Both the position numbers and the translations under genes were made by a program. A DNA stretch of 23,667 nucleotides from positions 1-23,667 of the forward strand of contig JAOTYV010000038.1 of the NCBI GenBank assembly GCA_029861675.1, in the 5' to 3' direction. The DNA comes from Alphaproteobacteria bacterium (GTDB lineage Bacteria > Pseudomonadota > Alphaproteobacteria > UBA8366). Below are positions 14,357 to 22,505 of the stretch, in pieces (positions within the stretch are counted from its first letter, which is position 1; every line of letters begins with the position of its first letter). The notes beneath the pieces are model-generated. The model was not told the origin of the DNA, searched no databases, and saw only the letters and a program-made list of their open reading frames with translations.

Positions 14357-15823
14357 CTATGCGTCGTAGCCGGGCGGGGCGACGAAGCCGCCGAATGCCT
14401 GTTCGATGAGGCCGGCGAATTCGATACAGCGGCGGTCCTGCAAATAGGGCCCGATGATTTGTAGTCCGACCGGCAAGCCTGCTTTCGTCAATCCGGCCGG
14501 CGCGACCGTGGATGGCAGATAGACCATGCCGCTGAACCCGGCCCAGAAAAGCTGGTCTGTGGTCGGCACCTGTTTGCCGTTCACGGTGATCATCCGATTG
14601 TGCCGTTCGCCGGCATGGTCGTGCGGACAGGCGGCGGACGCCGCGGCCGGGCAAAGCAGCAGGTCGTAGTCCTCAAAAAATGCGGCCCAACTTCGGCGCA
14701 TATGTTCGCGCTCATTGTTCAGTTTCAGCCATTCACCATGGCGCATCGTATTGGCGCGCAACATCTGCGCGTGGTAGCTGCTGTCGGCTGGATCGAGCGT
14801 AGCGGCTTCGACCGCCATCCGGTCCCGTTCTTCCTCGCTTAACCGGGAAGACGTGGCCGCCCGGAGCAGCGAGACGTAGAGCGCATGCGCCCGAACCGTA
14901 TCGATATCGGGCCGGGCGGCATCGTCCACGGTCACGCCGGCGGCGGCGATCTTTTCGATGAGCGCCTGCAGCGTGTCGGTCAGTTCGGCATCGACCTCCG
15001 AATTAGGATCGGACAGCATGACCGCGACCTTGAAGTCCCCGAATTCGGTTTTTCCCGGCGGTGGCAGATCGAGCCTGTAGCCGACGGATTCCTGCGGCGC
15101 GGGGCCGGCCATGACGTCGAGCGCGATGGCAAGATCGGTCGCGCTGCGCGCCAGCGGTCCGATGACGGAAATATCCGCCGGGGTAACGACACCGGGAAGC
15201 GCCTGGCCCAGTGGCGGACAGACACCGTAGCTCGGTTTGTGGCCGAACACGCCGCAGTAATGCGCGGGATTGCGGATCGAGGCGCCGATATCACTGCCGG
15301 TATCGAGGCCCGACAACCCCGCCGCCAAGGCTGCCGTCGAGCCGCCGGACGAGCCGCCCGGGCTCTTGGTCAGGTCCCATGGATTGTTGGTGACGCCGTA
15401 GATTTCGTTGAAACTTTGCCAATCGGCCAGCAGCAGCGGCACGTTGGTCTTGCCGAAGATGACCGCGCCGGCCGCTTGCAGCCGGTCCACCGCGAGGGCG
15501 TTGGTCTTGGCGATATTGTCCTTCAACGCCGGCACACCCCAGGTCGTTGGCATGCCGGCGATATCGAAGGACTCCTTGATGGTCATCGGAACGCCGTGCA
15601 GCGGTCCTTGCCATTCATCGCGGCCCGCCATTTCGTCGAGCTCACGGGCCCGGCGGCGCGCGCCGTCGCGATCGGAGAATATGATCGCATTGAGGTCCGG
15701 GTTAAAGCGATCGACACGGTCGAGATATCCCTCGAGCGCATGCTGGGCCGAAAGCGCACCTTCCCGGATCGCCGAAGCCAGTTGGGTCGCGCTGGCGAAG
15801 GGGTCGAAATCGCTTTTTGACAT
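14357..15823 (-). CDS. Amidase-signature hydrolase
   Basis: This 488-residue protein is a member of the amidase signature family. The catalytic Lys83 is in TIKESFD, the cis-Ser loop is in PGGSSGGST (155-163), and the nucleophile Ser182 is in SDIGASIR. Together they form the Ser-cisSer-Lys triad. Members hydrolyse amides, including aryl-amides, nitrile-derived amides and short peptides. The substrate is not evident, and the adjacent GatB and GatC genes expected for a tRNA amidotransferase GatA are absent. ATG 15823 is preferred, with GAGGA 8 nt upstream; a TTG at 15838 is the alternative. The Tat deaminase gene follows after 14 bp, suggesting a two-gene operon. No signal peptide is visible. 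Confidence 0.92.
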   Translation of the reverse strand: MSKSDFDPFASATQLASAIREGALSAQHALEGYLDRVDRFNPDLNAIIFSDRDGARRRARELDEMAGRDEWQGPLHGVPMTIKESFDIAGMPTTWGVPALKDNIAKTNALAVDRLQAAGAVIFGKTNVPLLLADWQSFNEIYGVTNNPWDLTKSPGGSSGGSTAALAAGLSGLDTGSDIGASIRNPAHYCGVFGHKPSYGVCPPLGQALPGVVTPADISVIGPLARSATDLAIALDVMAGPAPQESVGYRLDLPPPGKTEFGDFKVAVMLSDPNSEVDAELTDTLQALIEKIAAAGVTVDDAARPDIDTVRAHALYVSLLRAATSSRLSEEERDRMAVEAATLDPADSSYHAQMLRANTMRHGEWLKLNNEREHMRRSWAAFFEDYDLLLCPAAASAACPHDHAGERHNRMITVNGKQVPTTDQLFWAGFSGMVYLPSTVAPAGLTKAGLPVGLQIIGPYLQDRRCIEFAGLIEQAFGGFVAPPGYDA

Positions 15824-15993
15824 CGGGTTATTCCTCAAGGGATGACCCTGGAACTGTCGCCATTAAAGCGGGTCCCGTAAACCAAAATCTACCTTGCGGT
15901 GACCGGCGTCCGGGGTAGGATGCGGCCGTGCAAACGCCTTCCGGCGGATTGCCGAATTGCCGTACGCGGCATGAGTAAATAGGGCACGTGAAT

Positions 15994-16008
15994 TTTGATC
16001 CGATCAAA
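15994..16008. promoter_or_regulatory. Perfect dyad TTTGATC-C-GATCAAA
   Basis: A 7+1+7 perfect dyad in the interval between the divergent amidase and metallophosphoesterase genes, 50 bp before the latter. Its core resembles an FNR/CRP-type half-site pair (TTGAT...ATCAA), but the spacing is 3 rather than 4. It is a candidate operator for an unidentified regulator. Confidence 0.4.
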
Positions 16009-16057
16009 GTGGCAGCCGCCGCTACGTTATTCCTTCGATAGACGCAGCGGATAGCCC

Positions 16058-17032
16058 ATGCGCGATGAGGCATTCGGCCATAGCGCCGAGACGCTTGCGG
16101 CGCGCCGGGCATGGCGCGCCCGGCGCGATGCAATGGAGGCGAATTTCCCCGGCGGTCCTTGGTACAGCCGGTATTTCAGCCCGGTCTATCAAACCGCCCG
16201 GCGACTTTATCGCGTTCTGGACGCCACGCCCCCGGCGCGGTTCCTGGCGTCGCGGGCGGCGATGGTCGAGATGAGCGACCTGTCGATACATTTTGCCGAT
16301 TTGCCCGAAGAGTTCGACGGCTACCGAATATTGCATCTGTCCGACTTGCATCTGGATTATGTCGAAGAAGCGGCGATGGCCGCGGTGCGTCAGGTTGCCG
16401 GCTGCGCTGCCGATCTGTGCGTCATTACCGGGGATATCCGGGACGACTACACCGCACCGCTTGAGCCGGTGTTGAAGCAGTTCGCGTATATGGTAGCGGG
16501 TATCAGCGCACGGGATGGCATTCTTGCGGTATTGGGAAACCATGATTGCGCCGCGATGGTCGATCCCGTGGAAGGGCTGGGCGTTCGGGTCCTGGTGAAT
16601 GAGCGGATTAGCCTGTCCCGCGGTAATGGACGCATGTTCGTTACCGGCGTAGACGACGTCCATGTTTTCCACACCGAACACGCGGATAGGGCGCTCGGCA
16701 TTGAAGATGAAGGCTTCGGTCTTGCATTGGCGCATTCGCCGGAAGCCGCGGAGGCGGCGCGGCGCCATCATCGGCTGTATTTGACCGGACACACCCACGG
16801 TGGCCAGGTCTGTTTGCCGGGAGGGCGTCCGCTGATTACGGGATTGCACACGGAGCGCGATCTTGCGCGGGGCATCTGGCGGCGCGGCGACATGATCGGT
16901 TACACCACCCGCGGTGTCGGCGTATCGGGCTTCCCGGTGCGTTTGAATTGCGTGGCCGAGGCGGTTGTAATTACACTACGGCGGGGGCCGCATCGGGTTT
17001 CCTATAATGGATCCGAGACTGCGATTCGCTGA
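16058..17032 (+). CDS. Calcineurin-like metallophosphoesterase
   Basis: At 324 residues, this protein shows all five blocks of the metallophosphoesterase superfamily: LSDLHLD (Asp96, His98), TGDIRDD (Asp126), GNHD (160-163), LAHSP (His226) and GHTHGGQV (His245, His247). The order and spacing fit the YkuE/YaeI-like group, which acts on phosphodiesters or lipid intermediates, commonly at the inner membrane face. The first 70 residues are Arg-rich with no clear membrane segment. ATG 16058 is the first start in frame; the upstream AT-rich palindrome suggests its own promoter. The substrate cannot be assigned. It is followed at 146 bp by the MFS gene on the same strand. Confidence 0.9.
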   Translation: MRDEAFGHSAETLAARRAWRARRDAMEANFPGGPWYSRYFSPVYQTARRLYRVLDATPPARFLASRAAMVEMSDLSIHFADLPEEFDGYRILHLSDLHLDYVEEAAMAAVRQVAGCAADLCVITGDIRDDYTAPLEPVLKQFAYMVAGISARDGILAVLGNHDCAAMVDPVEGLGVRVLVNERISLSRGNGRMFVTGVDDVHVFHTEHADRALGIEDEGFGLALAHSPEAAEAARRHHRLYLTGHTHGGQVCLPGGRPLITGLHTERDLARGIWRRGDMIGYTTRGVGVSGFPVRLNCVAEAVVITLRRGPHRVSYNGSETAIR

Positions 17033-17177
17033 GCGTGCGCCCGACGACAACGAATATGCCCGCAATAACGCGGTATAATTGGCTTATTCCAGTCCCTATT
17101 CCGTGCGGCTATGCGTTTGCTGCGCTTCCCCGCTATTATGATGTATTCGAATTTCCTGAGGATTGGCTTCCCGCCAT

Positions 17178-18716
17178 ATGACAGCCGCCGCAACGGAGCA
17201 CACTCTGACGCCGCGCCAAAGGATTGCGGTGGCGTTGGGTATTCTCCCGGCGGGCATGCTGACCGGGATGGACACCTTTGCGGTCAGTATCGCGCTGCCG
17301 CGCATGCAGGGGGTGCTGTCCGCGACCTTGACCGAGATTTCCTGGATCCTGACGGCATATCTCGTGGCGTCGGCAATTTTCACGCCGCTCTATGGCTGGC
17401 TCAGCCGGCGGGTCGGCCGCAAGCGTTTGTTCATTGCCATCATTATCGGCTTCAGTATCTCGGCGATCCTGATTGCGCAGTCGGATTCATTGACCGAAAT
17501 CATCTTCTGGCGGTTCATTCAGGGTTTCTTCGGCGCCGGCTTCAATCCGCTCCTGATGCAGGTCGTGCTCGCCACTTTTCCGCGCGAACAGCAGGGAACC
17601 GCCTTCGGCTGGCTCACGACGGGCCGCATGAGCGGTATCATCGTCGGTCCGATCCTGGGCGGCGTCATGACCGAATTCTTTAGCTGGCGGTATGTGTTTC
17701 TCACCAATGTGCCGCTCGGCTTGCTCGCCGTGCTGATGATCGCGCGCTACGTGCCGGAAGGGCGCGATGGCCGTGCCAAGAAATTCGATTTCTTCGGCTT
17801 CATCTTCCTCAGCATCGCGATCGGCGCCTTTCAGCTCATGCTCGACCAGGGGCAGCGGCACGACTGGTTCGATTCGCCGTTCATTATCGTCCTCGGCGCG
17901 ATCACGCTGTGTACCGTGTACGTCTTCACAGTCCACGTCCTGACCGCGCGCAACGCCTATCTCAATCCGGCGGTGCTCAAGAATCGGGATTTCCTGATCG
18001 GCCTCTTGCTTGGATTCCTGCTCAATTTCATGGTTTTCGGCTATGCCGGCCTGTTGCCGCCGATCCTGCAGCAGCACATGGGCTATCCGGTGCTGACGAC
18101 CGGTTTCGTGATGATGCCGCGCGGATTCGGCACCATGGCGTCGTCGTTGCTGGCCGGGGCGCTGTTGTTGCGGTATCCGCCGAAGCCCTTTGTCGGGCTT
18201 GGCGTGATCATGATTGCGGCGTCAACATTCCTGCTGTCGCAATTCACGCCGGAGGTGGATGCCTTCTCGGTGATGCTTGTTACCTTTATTCAGGGCTTCG
18301 GCTTCGGCTTCCTCGCCGTATCGATCACCACCGTTACCTTCCAGAGCATGTCCACGTCGATGCGCTCGGACGGCACAAGCGTCTTGAGTCTCGCGCGGCG
18401 TCTCGGTTCCAGCGTCGGCGTCTCGGTACTGGTCGGCCAGCTTGCCCGCAGCACGCAGAGCGCGCGCGCGACCCTGACGGAGAACATCAGCGAATACAAC
18501 GAACGCTTCCAGCATTTTTCGCTGCCGGATCGCTGGAACATGGAACAGGTGCAGGGCGTGCTCAGCCTCGATCGCGTAATCGACAAGCAGGCGGAATTCA
18601 TCGCCTATTTGCACGATTTCCGGTTGATGACGATCTTAATGCTGCTGTTGCTGCCGTTGGTATTCCTGTTGCGCGGGCCGGATGCGCAGGACCGCAAACG
18701 CGACAAACAAGGCTAG
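17178..18716 (+). CDS. MFS transporter, DHA2 (EmrB-like) drug:H+ antiporter family
   Basis: The 512-residue protein has the length and hydrophobicity of the 14-helix DHA2 family. Visible family features are the first-helix phrase GMDTFAVSIALPRMQG, motif A-like LSRRVGRKRLF in the loop after helix 2, and the antiporter motif C region SGIIVGPILGGVMTEFFSWR followed by FLTNVPLG. Such pumps export hydrophobic drugs or metabolites using the proton gradient. An EmrA-type membrane-fusion partner is not in the window, so tripartite efflux is not shown. ATG 17178 is preferred; TTG 17163 is in frame. There is a possible weak link to the preceding metallophosphoesterase, which lies on the same strand but 145 bp away. 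Confidence 0.92.
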   Translation: MTAAATEHTLTPRQRIAVALGILPAGMLTGMDTFAVSIALPRMQGVLSATLTEISWILTAYLVASAIFTPLYGWLSRRVGRKRLFIAIIIGFSISAILIAQSDSLTEIIFWRFIQGFFGAGFNPLLMQVVLATFPREQQGTAFGWLTTGRMSGIIVGPILGGVMTEFFSWRYVFLTNVPLGLLAVLMIARYVPEGRDGRAKKFDFFGFIFLSIAIGAFQLMLDQGQRHDWFDSPFIIVLGAITLCTVYVFTVHVLTARNAYLNPAVLKNRDFLIGLLLGFLLNFMVFGYAGLLPPILQQHMGYPVLTTGFVMMPRGFGTMASSLLAGALLLRYPPKPFVGLGVIMIAASTFLLSQFTPEVDAFSVMLVTFIQGFGFGFLAVSITTVTFQSMSTSMRSDGTSVLSLARRLGSSVGVSVLVGQLARSTQSARATLTENISEYNERFQHFSLPDRWNMEQVQGVLSLDRVIDKQAEFIAYLHDFRLMTILMLLLLPLVFLLRGPDAQDRKRDKQG

Positions 18717-18730
18717 ACATTCTTTTCGCC

Positions 18731-18742
18731 CCGAATATTCGG
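18731..18742. promoter_or_regulatory. Perfect 12-bp palindrome CCGAATATTCGG
   Basis: A symmetrical site in the short interval between the MFS gene and dioxygenase 3, 54 bp before the latter's ATG. It is short enough to occur by chance in a GC-rich genome, but its position suits an operator. No regulator gene is present nearby. Confidence 0.3.
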
Positions 18743-18796
18743 CGGTAGAATTACGGGATCCGCCGTCACCGAATTTGCACACTGAGAGGCTTACCC

Positions 18797-19672
18797 ATGT
18801 CCGCCGCCGCTGGCTTGAGAAACGACAATTTCACCTTTACGCCGCTCACCCCGCATATCGCATCGCGGGTAGACGGCGTGGACCTGGCCCAGCCGATGGA
18901 CGACGAGCTGTTTCAGCGGTTGCGCCGCGAACTGGCCGATCGGTCGGTGTTGGTGCTGCCCGAGCAAACCGTCACGCCGGCACAGCAGATTGCGTTCAGC
19001 CGCCGGTTCGGCCCGCTGGAAAACCACGTGTTGAACCAGTTCTGCCTCGATGGCCATCCCGAGATTTTCGTGGTCTCCAACATCGTCGAGAACGGGCAGC
19101 ACGTCGGCGCCTATGGCGGCTCGAAACAGTACCATTCGGATCTTTCCTACATGGCGGAGCCGAGCCTGGGCTCATTGTTCCATTGTCTGGAATGCACGGA
19201 GGAGGGTGGCGAGACCGCTTTCGCCAGCATGTCCGCCGCCTTCGAGGCGCTGCCCGCGGACCGCCAAAGGTGGCTGGAAGCGCGCGATGCGACGCATGAC
19301 TACGTCTGGAACCACCAGCGCCGGCAGGATCATCGGCCGCCGCTGACCGAGGCGCAGAAGGCGATGACGCCGCCGGTCGTCCATCCGGCGGTGCGCCGCC
19401 ATCCCGAGAACGACCGCAAGGCACTGTTTGTTTCCGAAATCTACACGCGGAATTTCGTCGGCGAAGACGAGGCGGAGAGCCAGGCATTGATCGCCGAATT
19501 GATGGCATTCGCGACCGGGCCGGAATTCGTCTACATCCACAAATGGACACCGGGCGATCTGATCATCTGGGACAATCGAAATTCGGTGCACAAGGCGATG
19601 CCGTTCGATGAGGAGGGTGCCCGCCGCCGCATGCACCGCACCACCGTGCGCGGTGAAAAACCGGTGCGGTAA
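18797..19672 (+). CDS. TauD/TfdA-family Fe(II)/2-oxoglutarate dioxygenase 3
   Basis: The 291-residue protein has H113 and D115 in KQYHSDLSY, H265 in DNRNSVH, and R281 in RMHRTTVRG, which complete the iron and 2-oxoglutarate sites. ATG 18797 has GAGAGG about 8 nt upstream. It is no closer to dioxygenase 1 than to dioxygenase 2 at the level of these motifs. Its N-terminal half (LTPHIASRVDGVDLAQPM) is the usual start of this family, in which residues 15-30 form the first strand. The MFS transporter upstream on the same strand could supply or export a related compound, but the 80-bp gap and palindrome suggest independent control. The substrate is unknown. Confidence 0.92.
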   Translation: MSAAAGLRNDNFTFTPLTPHIASRVDGVDLAQPMDDELFQRLRRELADRSVLVLPEQTVTPAQQIAFSRRFGPLENHVLNQFCLDGHPEIFVVSNIVENGQHVGAYGGSKQYHSDLSYMAEPSLGSLFHCLECTEEGGETAFASMSAAFEALPADRQRWLEARDATHDYVWNHQRRQDHRPPLTEAQKAMTPPVVHPAVRRHPENDRKALFVSEIYTRNFVGEDEAESQALIAELMAFATGPEFVYIHKWTPGDLIIWDNRNSVHKAMPFDEEGARRRMHRTTVRGEKPVR

Positions 19673-19717
19673 GGGCGGCGCGCGTTACACTATATTACAA
19701 TATGTTACGTTACTTTT

Positions 19718-19730
19718 GCGTCATTGACGC
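19718..19730. promoter_or_regulatory. Inverted repeat GCGTCA-T-TGACGC
   Basis: A 6+1+6 dyad upstream of the DUF1800 gene, in an interval that also holds several TTAC repeats (19685-19713). The single-base centre makes a stable RNA hairpin unlikely, so a protein-binding site is a better reading. Confidence 0.3.
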
Positions 19731-19797
19731 CTTAAGGTGCGGTAAATAAATCCGTCGCCATAATGGTCGTTTGAGGCATGGAACAACGGTTGATGCC

Positions 19798-21141
19798 ATG
19801 ACGCTGAAGAATGCATTCATCGCGGCCAACCGGTTCGGGCTCGGCGCGCGGTCGGGCGATCTGGCGCGGATCAAGGGCGATCCGCGCGGCTGGGTCGAGA
19901 ACCAGATCGGGCCGGCGCGGGCGGTGCCGGCGCTTGCGCATTTGCCATCCAGCCGCGAAATCGCCAACGACTTCTTCAAGGGCCGCAAGGACCGCAAGGA
20001 CGAGGCCAAGCGCAAGATTTTCCGGAAATGGCTCCAGCGGCAATTCATTGCCGAAGCCGCGGCGCGCACCCAGGCGCAAATCGACTCCGAGGATCCGATC
20101 CGCGAAAGGTTGACCGTATTTTGGTCGAACCATTTCACCGTTTCCGCCCGCAAGCCCGTGTTAAAGGCGCTTGCGGGGCCGTTCGAACGGGAAGCGATCC
20201 GGCCGCATGTCACAGGCAGCTTCGCCGATATGCTGCTGGCGTCCACCCGCCATCCCGCGATGCTGGCCTATTTGGATAATTTGCAGTCGATCGGGCCGAA
20301 TTCCCCTGCCGGCCGCCGGCGCAACAAGGGTCTTAACGAAAATCTGGCGCGCGAGATATTGGAACTGCACACGCTCGGCGTGAATGGCGGCTATGGCCAG
20401 CCGGATGTGATCGCGCTGGCCAAGATGCTGACCGGATGGTCGGTCGGACGCGGCCGCCGCGTGACGGCGGGCGCGTTTGCGTTTCGGGCCGCGGCCCACG
20501 AACCAGGGGCCAAGACATTTCTCGGAAGACGCTATGGCGAGGCGGGCGAGGAGGAAGCCGAGACCGCCCTGCGGGCCATCGCGCGGCATCCATCGACCGC
20601 GCGGCATGTCGCCTTCAAGCTGGCGCGCCATTTTATCGCCGATTCGCCGCCCGAGCGGGTCGTCGCACGGCTCGCCCGGGTCTTCCTGGAGACGGAAGGG
20701 GATTTGGCCGCGATGACGCGGGCAGTGGCGGACGCCGACGAGGCCTGGGCCGATCCCTTGGCGAAGGTCAAGACACCGAACGATTTCGTCGTATCGGTCA
20801 TGCGCGCCATCGGCATGCGCATGACCAGAAAGGATGGCGATGTCCGCAAACTGATCGCGCCATTGCGTTTGATGGGGCAGATGCCGTTCCGCGCGCCGTC
20901 GCCGGCCGGCTGGCCCGACGAGGCGGCACATTGGATCAGCCCGGAATCGGTCCTGAAACGCGCCGAGTTGTCGATGATGGTCGCGCGCAAGATCGCCAGG
21001 GTAGGCAACCCGGAGGCGCTGCTTGCGGAAACCGTCGGTCCGGTCGCCGGGAAGGCGCTGCGTCGCGCGGTGCGGGCGGCGCCGGGGCGCGTCGATGCGA
21101 TCGCGACAATCCTGGCGAGTTCGGAATTTCAGCGGAGGTAG
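19798..21141 (+). CDS. DUF1800-domain protein
   Basis: A 447-residue member of the DUF1800 family, widespread in bacteria and almost always found next to a DUF1501 gene, as here. Family signatures are ANRFGLGARSGDL at the start, RLTVFWSNHFTVS, and ENLAREILELHTLGVNGGY. The N-terminus lacks a signal peptide, unlike the partner, so the DUF1800 protein may be cytoplasmic or ride with the exported partner. Its function is not established. ATG 19798 is used; TTG 19771 is in frame. The stop TAG overlaps the GGAGG ribosome-binding site of the next gene, whose ATG lies 2 nt later, so translation is coupled. Confidence 0.9.
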   Translation: MTLKNAFIAANRFGLGARSGDLARIKGDPRGWVENQIGPARAVPALAHLPSSREIANDFFKGRKDRKDEAKRKIFRKWLQRQFIAEAAARTQAQIDSEDPIRERLTVFWSNHFTVSARKPVLKALAGPFEREAIRPHVTGSFADMLLASTRHPAMLAYLDNLQSIGPNSPAGRRRNKGLNENLAREILELHTLGVNGGYGQPDVIALAKMLTGWSVGRGRRVTAGAFAFRAAAHEPGAKTFLGRRYGEAGEEEAETALRAIARHPSTARHVAFKLARHFIADSPPERVVARLARVFLETEGDLAAMTRAVADADEAWADPLAKVKTPNDFVVSVMRAIGMRMTRKDGDVRKLIAPLRLMGQMPFRAPSPAGWPDEAAHWISPESVLKRAELSMMVARKIARVGNPEALLAETVGPVAGKALRRAVRAAPGRVDAIATILASSEFQRR

Positions 21142-21143
21142 GC

Positions 21144-22352
21144 ATGGTAAGCCGTAGACGCGTTCTCAGGGGACTCGGTTCCGGTGGGCTCATTACCGCG
21201 CTGCCGGGCGCGATTCCGGTCGCCCTGGCCGGTGCGCCGACCGACCGCCGTCTTGTCGTCCTGCTTTTGCGGGGCGGGCTCGACGGGCTGGCCGCGGTGC
21301 CGCCCTATGGCGACCGCGACTACCATACGCTGCGGGGTGCGCTCGCCTTTGCCGATCCGGGCCGGGACAATGGCGCGTTGGATCTCGATGGCCGCTTCGG
21401 CCTGCATCCGTCGCTCTTGCCGCTTGAAAAGATGTTCCGGGCGCGCGAGCTGGCGGTGCTGCATGCGGTCGCGACACCGTATCGTGCACGCTCTCATTTC
21501 GAGGGACAGGACCTGTTGGAGAGTGGCGCGGCCTTGCCGCGCGGCGTCCAGGACGGATGGCTCAACAGGGCGCTGGGGCTTTTCGGGGAGTTCGAACGGC
21601 GGCTCGGTCTTGCGGTTGGCCATGCCGTGCCATTGATCTTGCGGGGGGACGTGCCGGTCGGCGCCTGGGCGCCGCGGGTCCTGCCGCCGTTGCAGGACGA
21701 TTTCCTGTCGCGCTTGCAGACGCTCTATGCCGGCGACCCTGTGTTGGCGCCGGCCCTTGGCGAGGCGATCCAGGCGCAGGACATGAGCGACGAAATCATG
21801 GGACAGGGCGATCGCCGGAAGCGGCCGCGCGGCGCCCGCGTCTTGCGGCACGTCGTCAAGAATGTCGGCCGGTTGCTGGCCAACCCGCGGGGGCCGCGCA
21901 TCGCCGTTCTGGAGGCCGGCGGCTGGGATACGCACGCGCAGCAGGGGGTGCTGACCGGGCGGTTGGCGCGAAATCTGGGTGCCCTGGCAGACGGGCTCGT
22001 CGCGTTGCGCGCGGCCATGGAACCGGTCTGGAATCGCACGGCGGTGGTCGTGGTGAGCGAATTCGGCCGCACGGTGCGGCCCAACGGTACCGGCGGCACC
22101 GATCATGGCACCGCCGGCGTGGCCTTCCTGCTCGGCGGTTCCGTGGCGGGCGGCCGGGTGGTCGCGCGGTGGCCGGGATTGAGCACCGGGCGGCTATACG
22201 AAAACCGTGATCTGGCCCCAACGACCGATATGCGGGCGCTGTTCAAGGCCGTGCTGGTCGATCATCTGGGGTTGCCGGCGCGCGCAGTCGATGATCGTGT
22301 TTTTCCCGGCGGCGGCAATGCCGCCCGCTTGCGCGGCTTGATGCAAAGCTAG
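21144..22352 (+). CDS. DUF1501-domain protein with Tat signal
   Basis: The 402-residue product starts MVSRRRVLRGLGSGG, a twin-arginine signal (SRRRVL), followed by a hydrophobic segment and an Ala-rich cleavage zone near 28-30. Family signatures are LLRGGLDGLAAVPPYGD, RSHFEGQDLLESG, EAGGWDTHAQQG and VVSEFGRTVRPNGTGGTDHG. These resemble a sulfatase/alkaline-phosphatase-like fold, but the activity is unproved. Export to the periplasm is predicted. The frame is open far upstream (from 20436), but that part overlaps DUF1800 in another frame and is not coding. ATG 21144 is fixed by the GGAGG and the family start. The stop codon lies at the foot of a 7-bp hairpin. Confidence 0.92.
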   Translation: MVSRRRVLRGLGSGGLITALPGAIPVALAGAPTDRRLVVLLLRGGLDGLAAVPPYGDRDYHTLRGALAFADPGRDNGALDLDGRFGLHPSLLPLEKMFRARELAVLHAVATPYRARSHFEGQDLLESGAALPRGVQDGWLNRALGLFGEFERRLGLAVGHAVPLILRGDVPVGAWAPRVLPPLQDDFLSRLQTLYAGDPVLAPALGEAIQAQDMSDEIMGQGDRRKRPRGARVLRHVVKNVGRLLANPRGPRIAVLEAGGWDTHAQQGVLTGRLARNLGALADGLVALRAAMEPVWNRTAVVVVSEFGRTVRPNGTGGTDHGTAGVAFLLGGSVAGGRVVARWPGLSTGRLYENRDLAPTTDMRALFKAVLVDHLGLPARAVDDRVFPGGGNAARLRGLMQS

Positions 22353-22368
22353 GCGGCGCCTGCCGCCT
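22351..22368 (+). terminator. Hairpin over the DUF1501 stop codon (possible terminator)
   Basis: A perfect 7-bp stem AGGCGGC/GCCGCCT with a 4-nt loop. Its 5' arm begins with the last two bases of the TAG stop. The following run (TCGTTG) is a poor U-tract, so it may act as a weak terminator or mRNA 3'-end barrier. Confidence 0.4.
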
Positions 22369-22505
22369 TCGTTGACCGGTTTACGGCGACGGTGCATTCA
22401 ATCCCCGTGGTATCGCGTTTTGTCACCGCCGTAATTCGCCCAAGAATTGCCCCCGCGCCGCCTCGCGGTCTAGGCTGACGGCGATAGGCTTCGAAGGAAC
22501 TGCCC

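Noticed and set aside
14885..15820. 311-codon plus-strand open frame opposite the amidase
   Set aside because: The amidase triad is intact on the other strand; this is a compositional shadow.
15994..16008. FNR box
   Set aside because: FNR sites have a 4-nt spacer (TTGAT-N4-ATCAA). Here the spacer is 3, so I list it only as an unassigned dyad.
20436..21143. Upstream extension of the DUF1501 frame
   Set aside because: It overlaps the DUF1800 gene in another frame. The Tat signal and GGAGG at 21144 define the real start.
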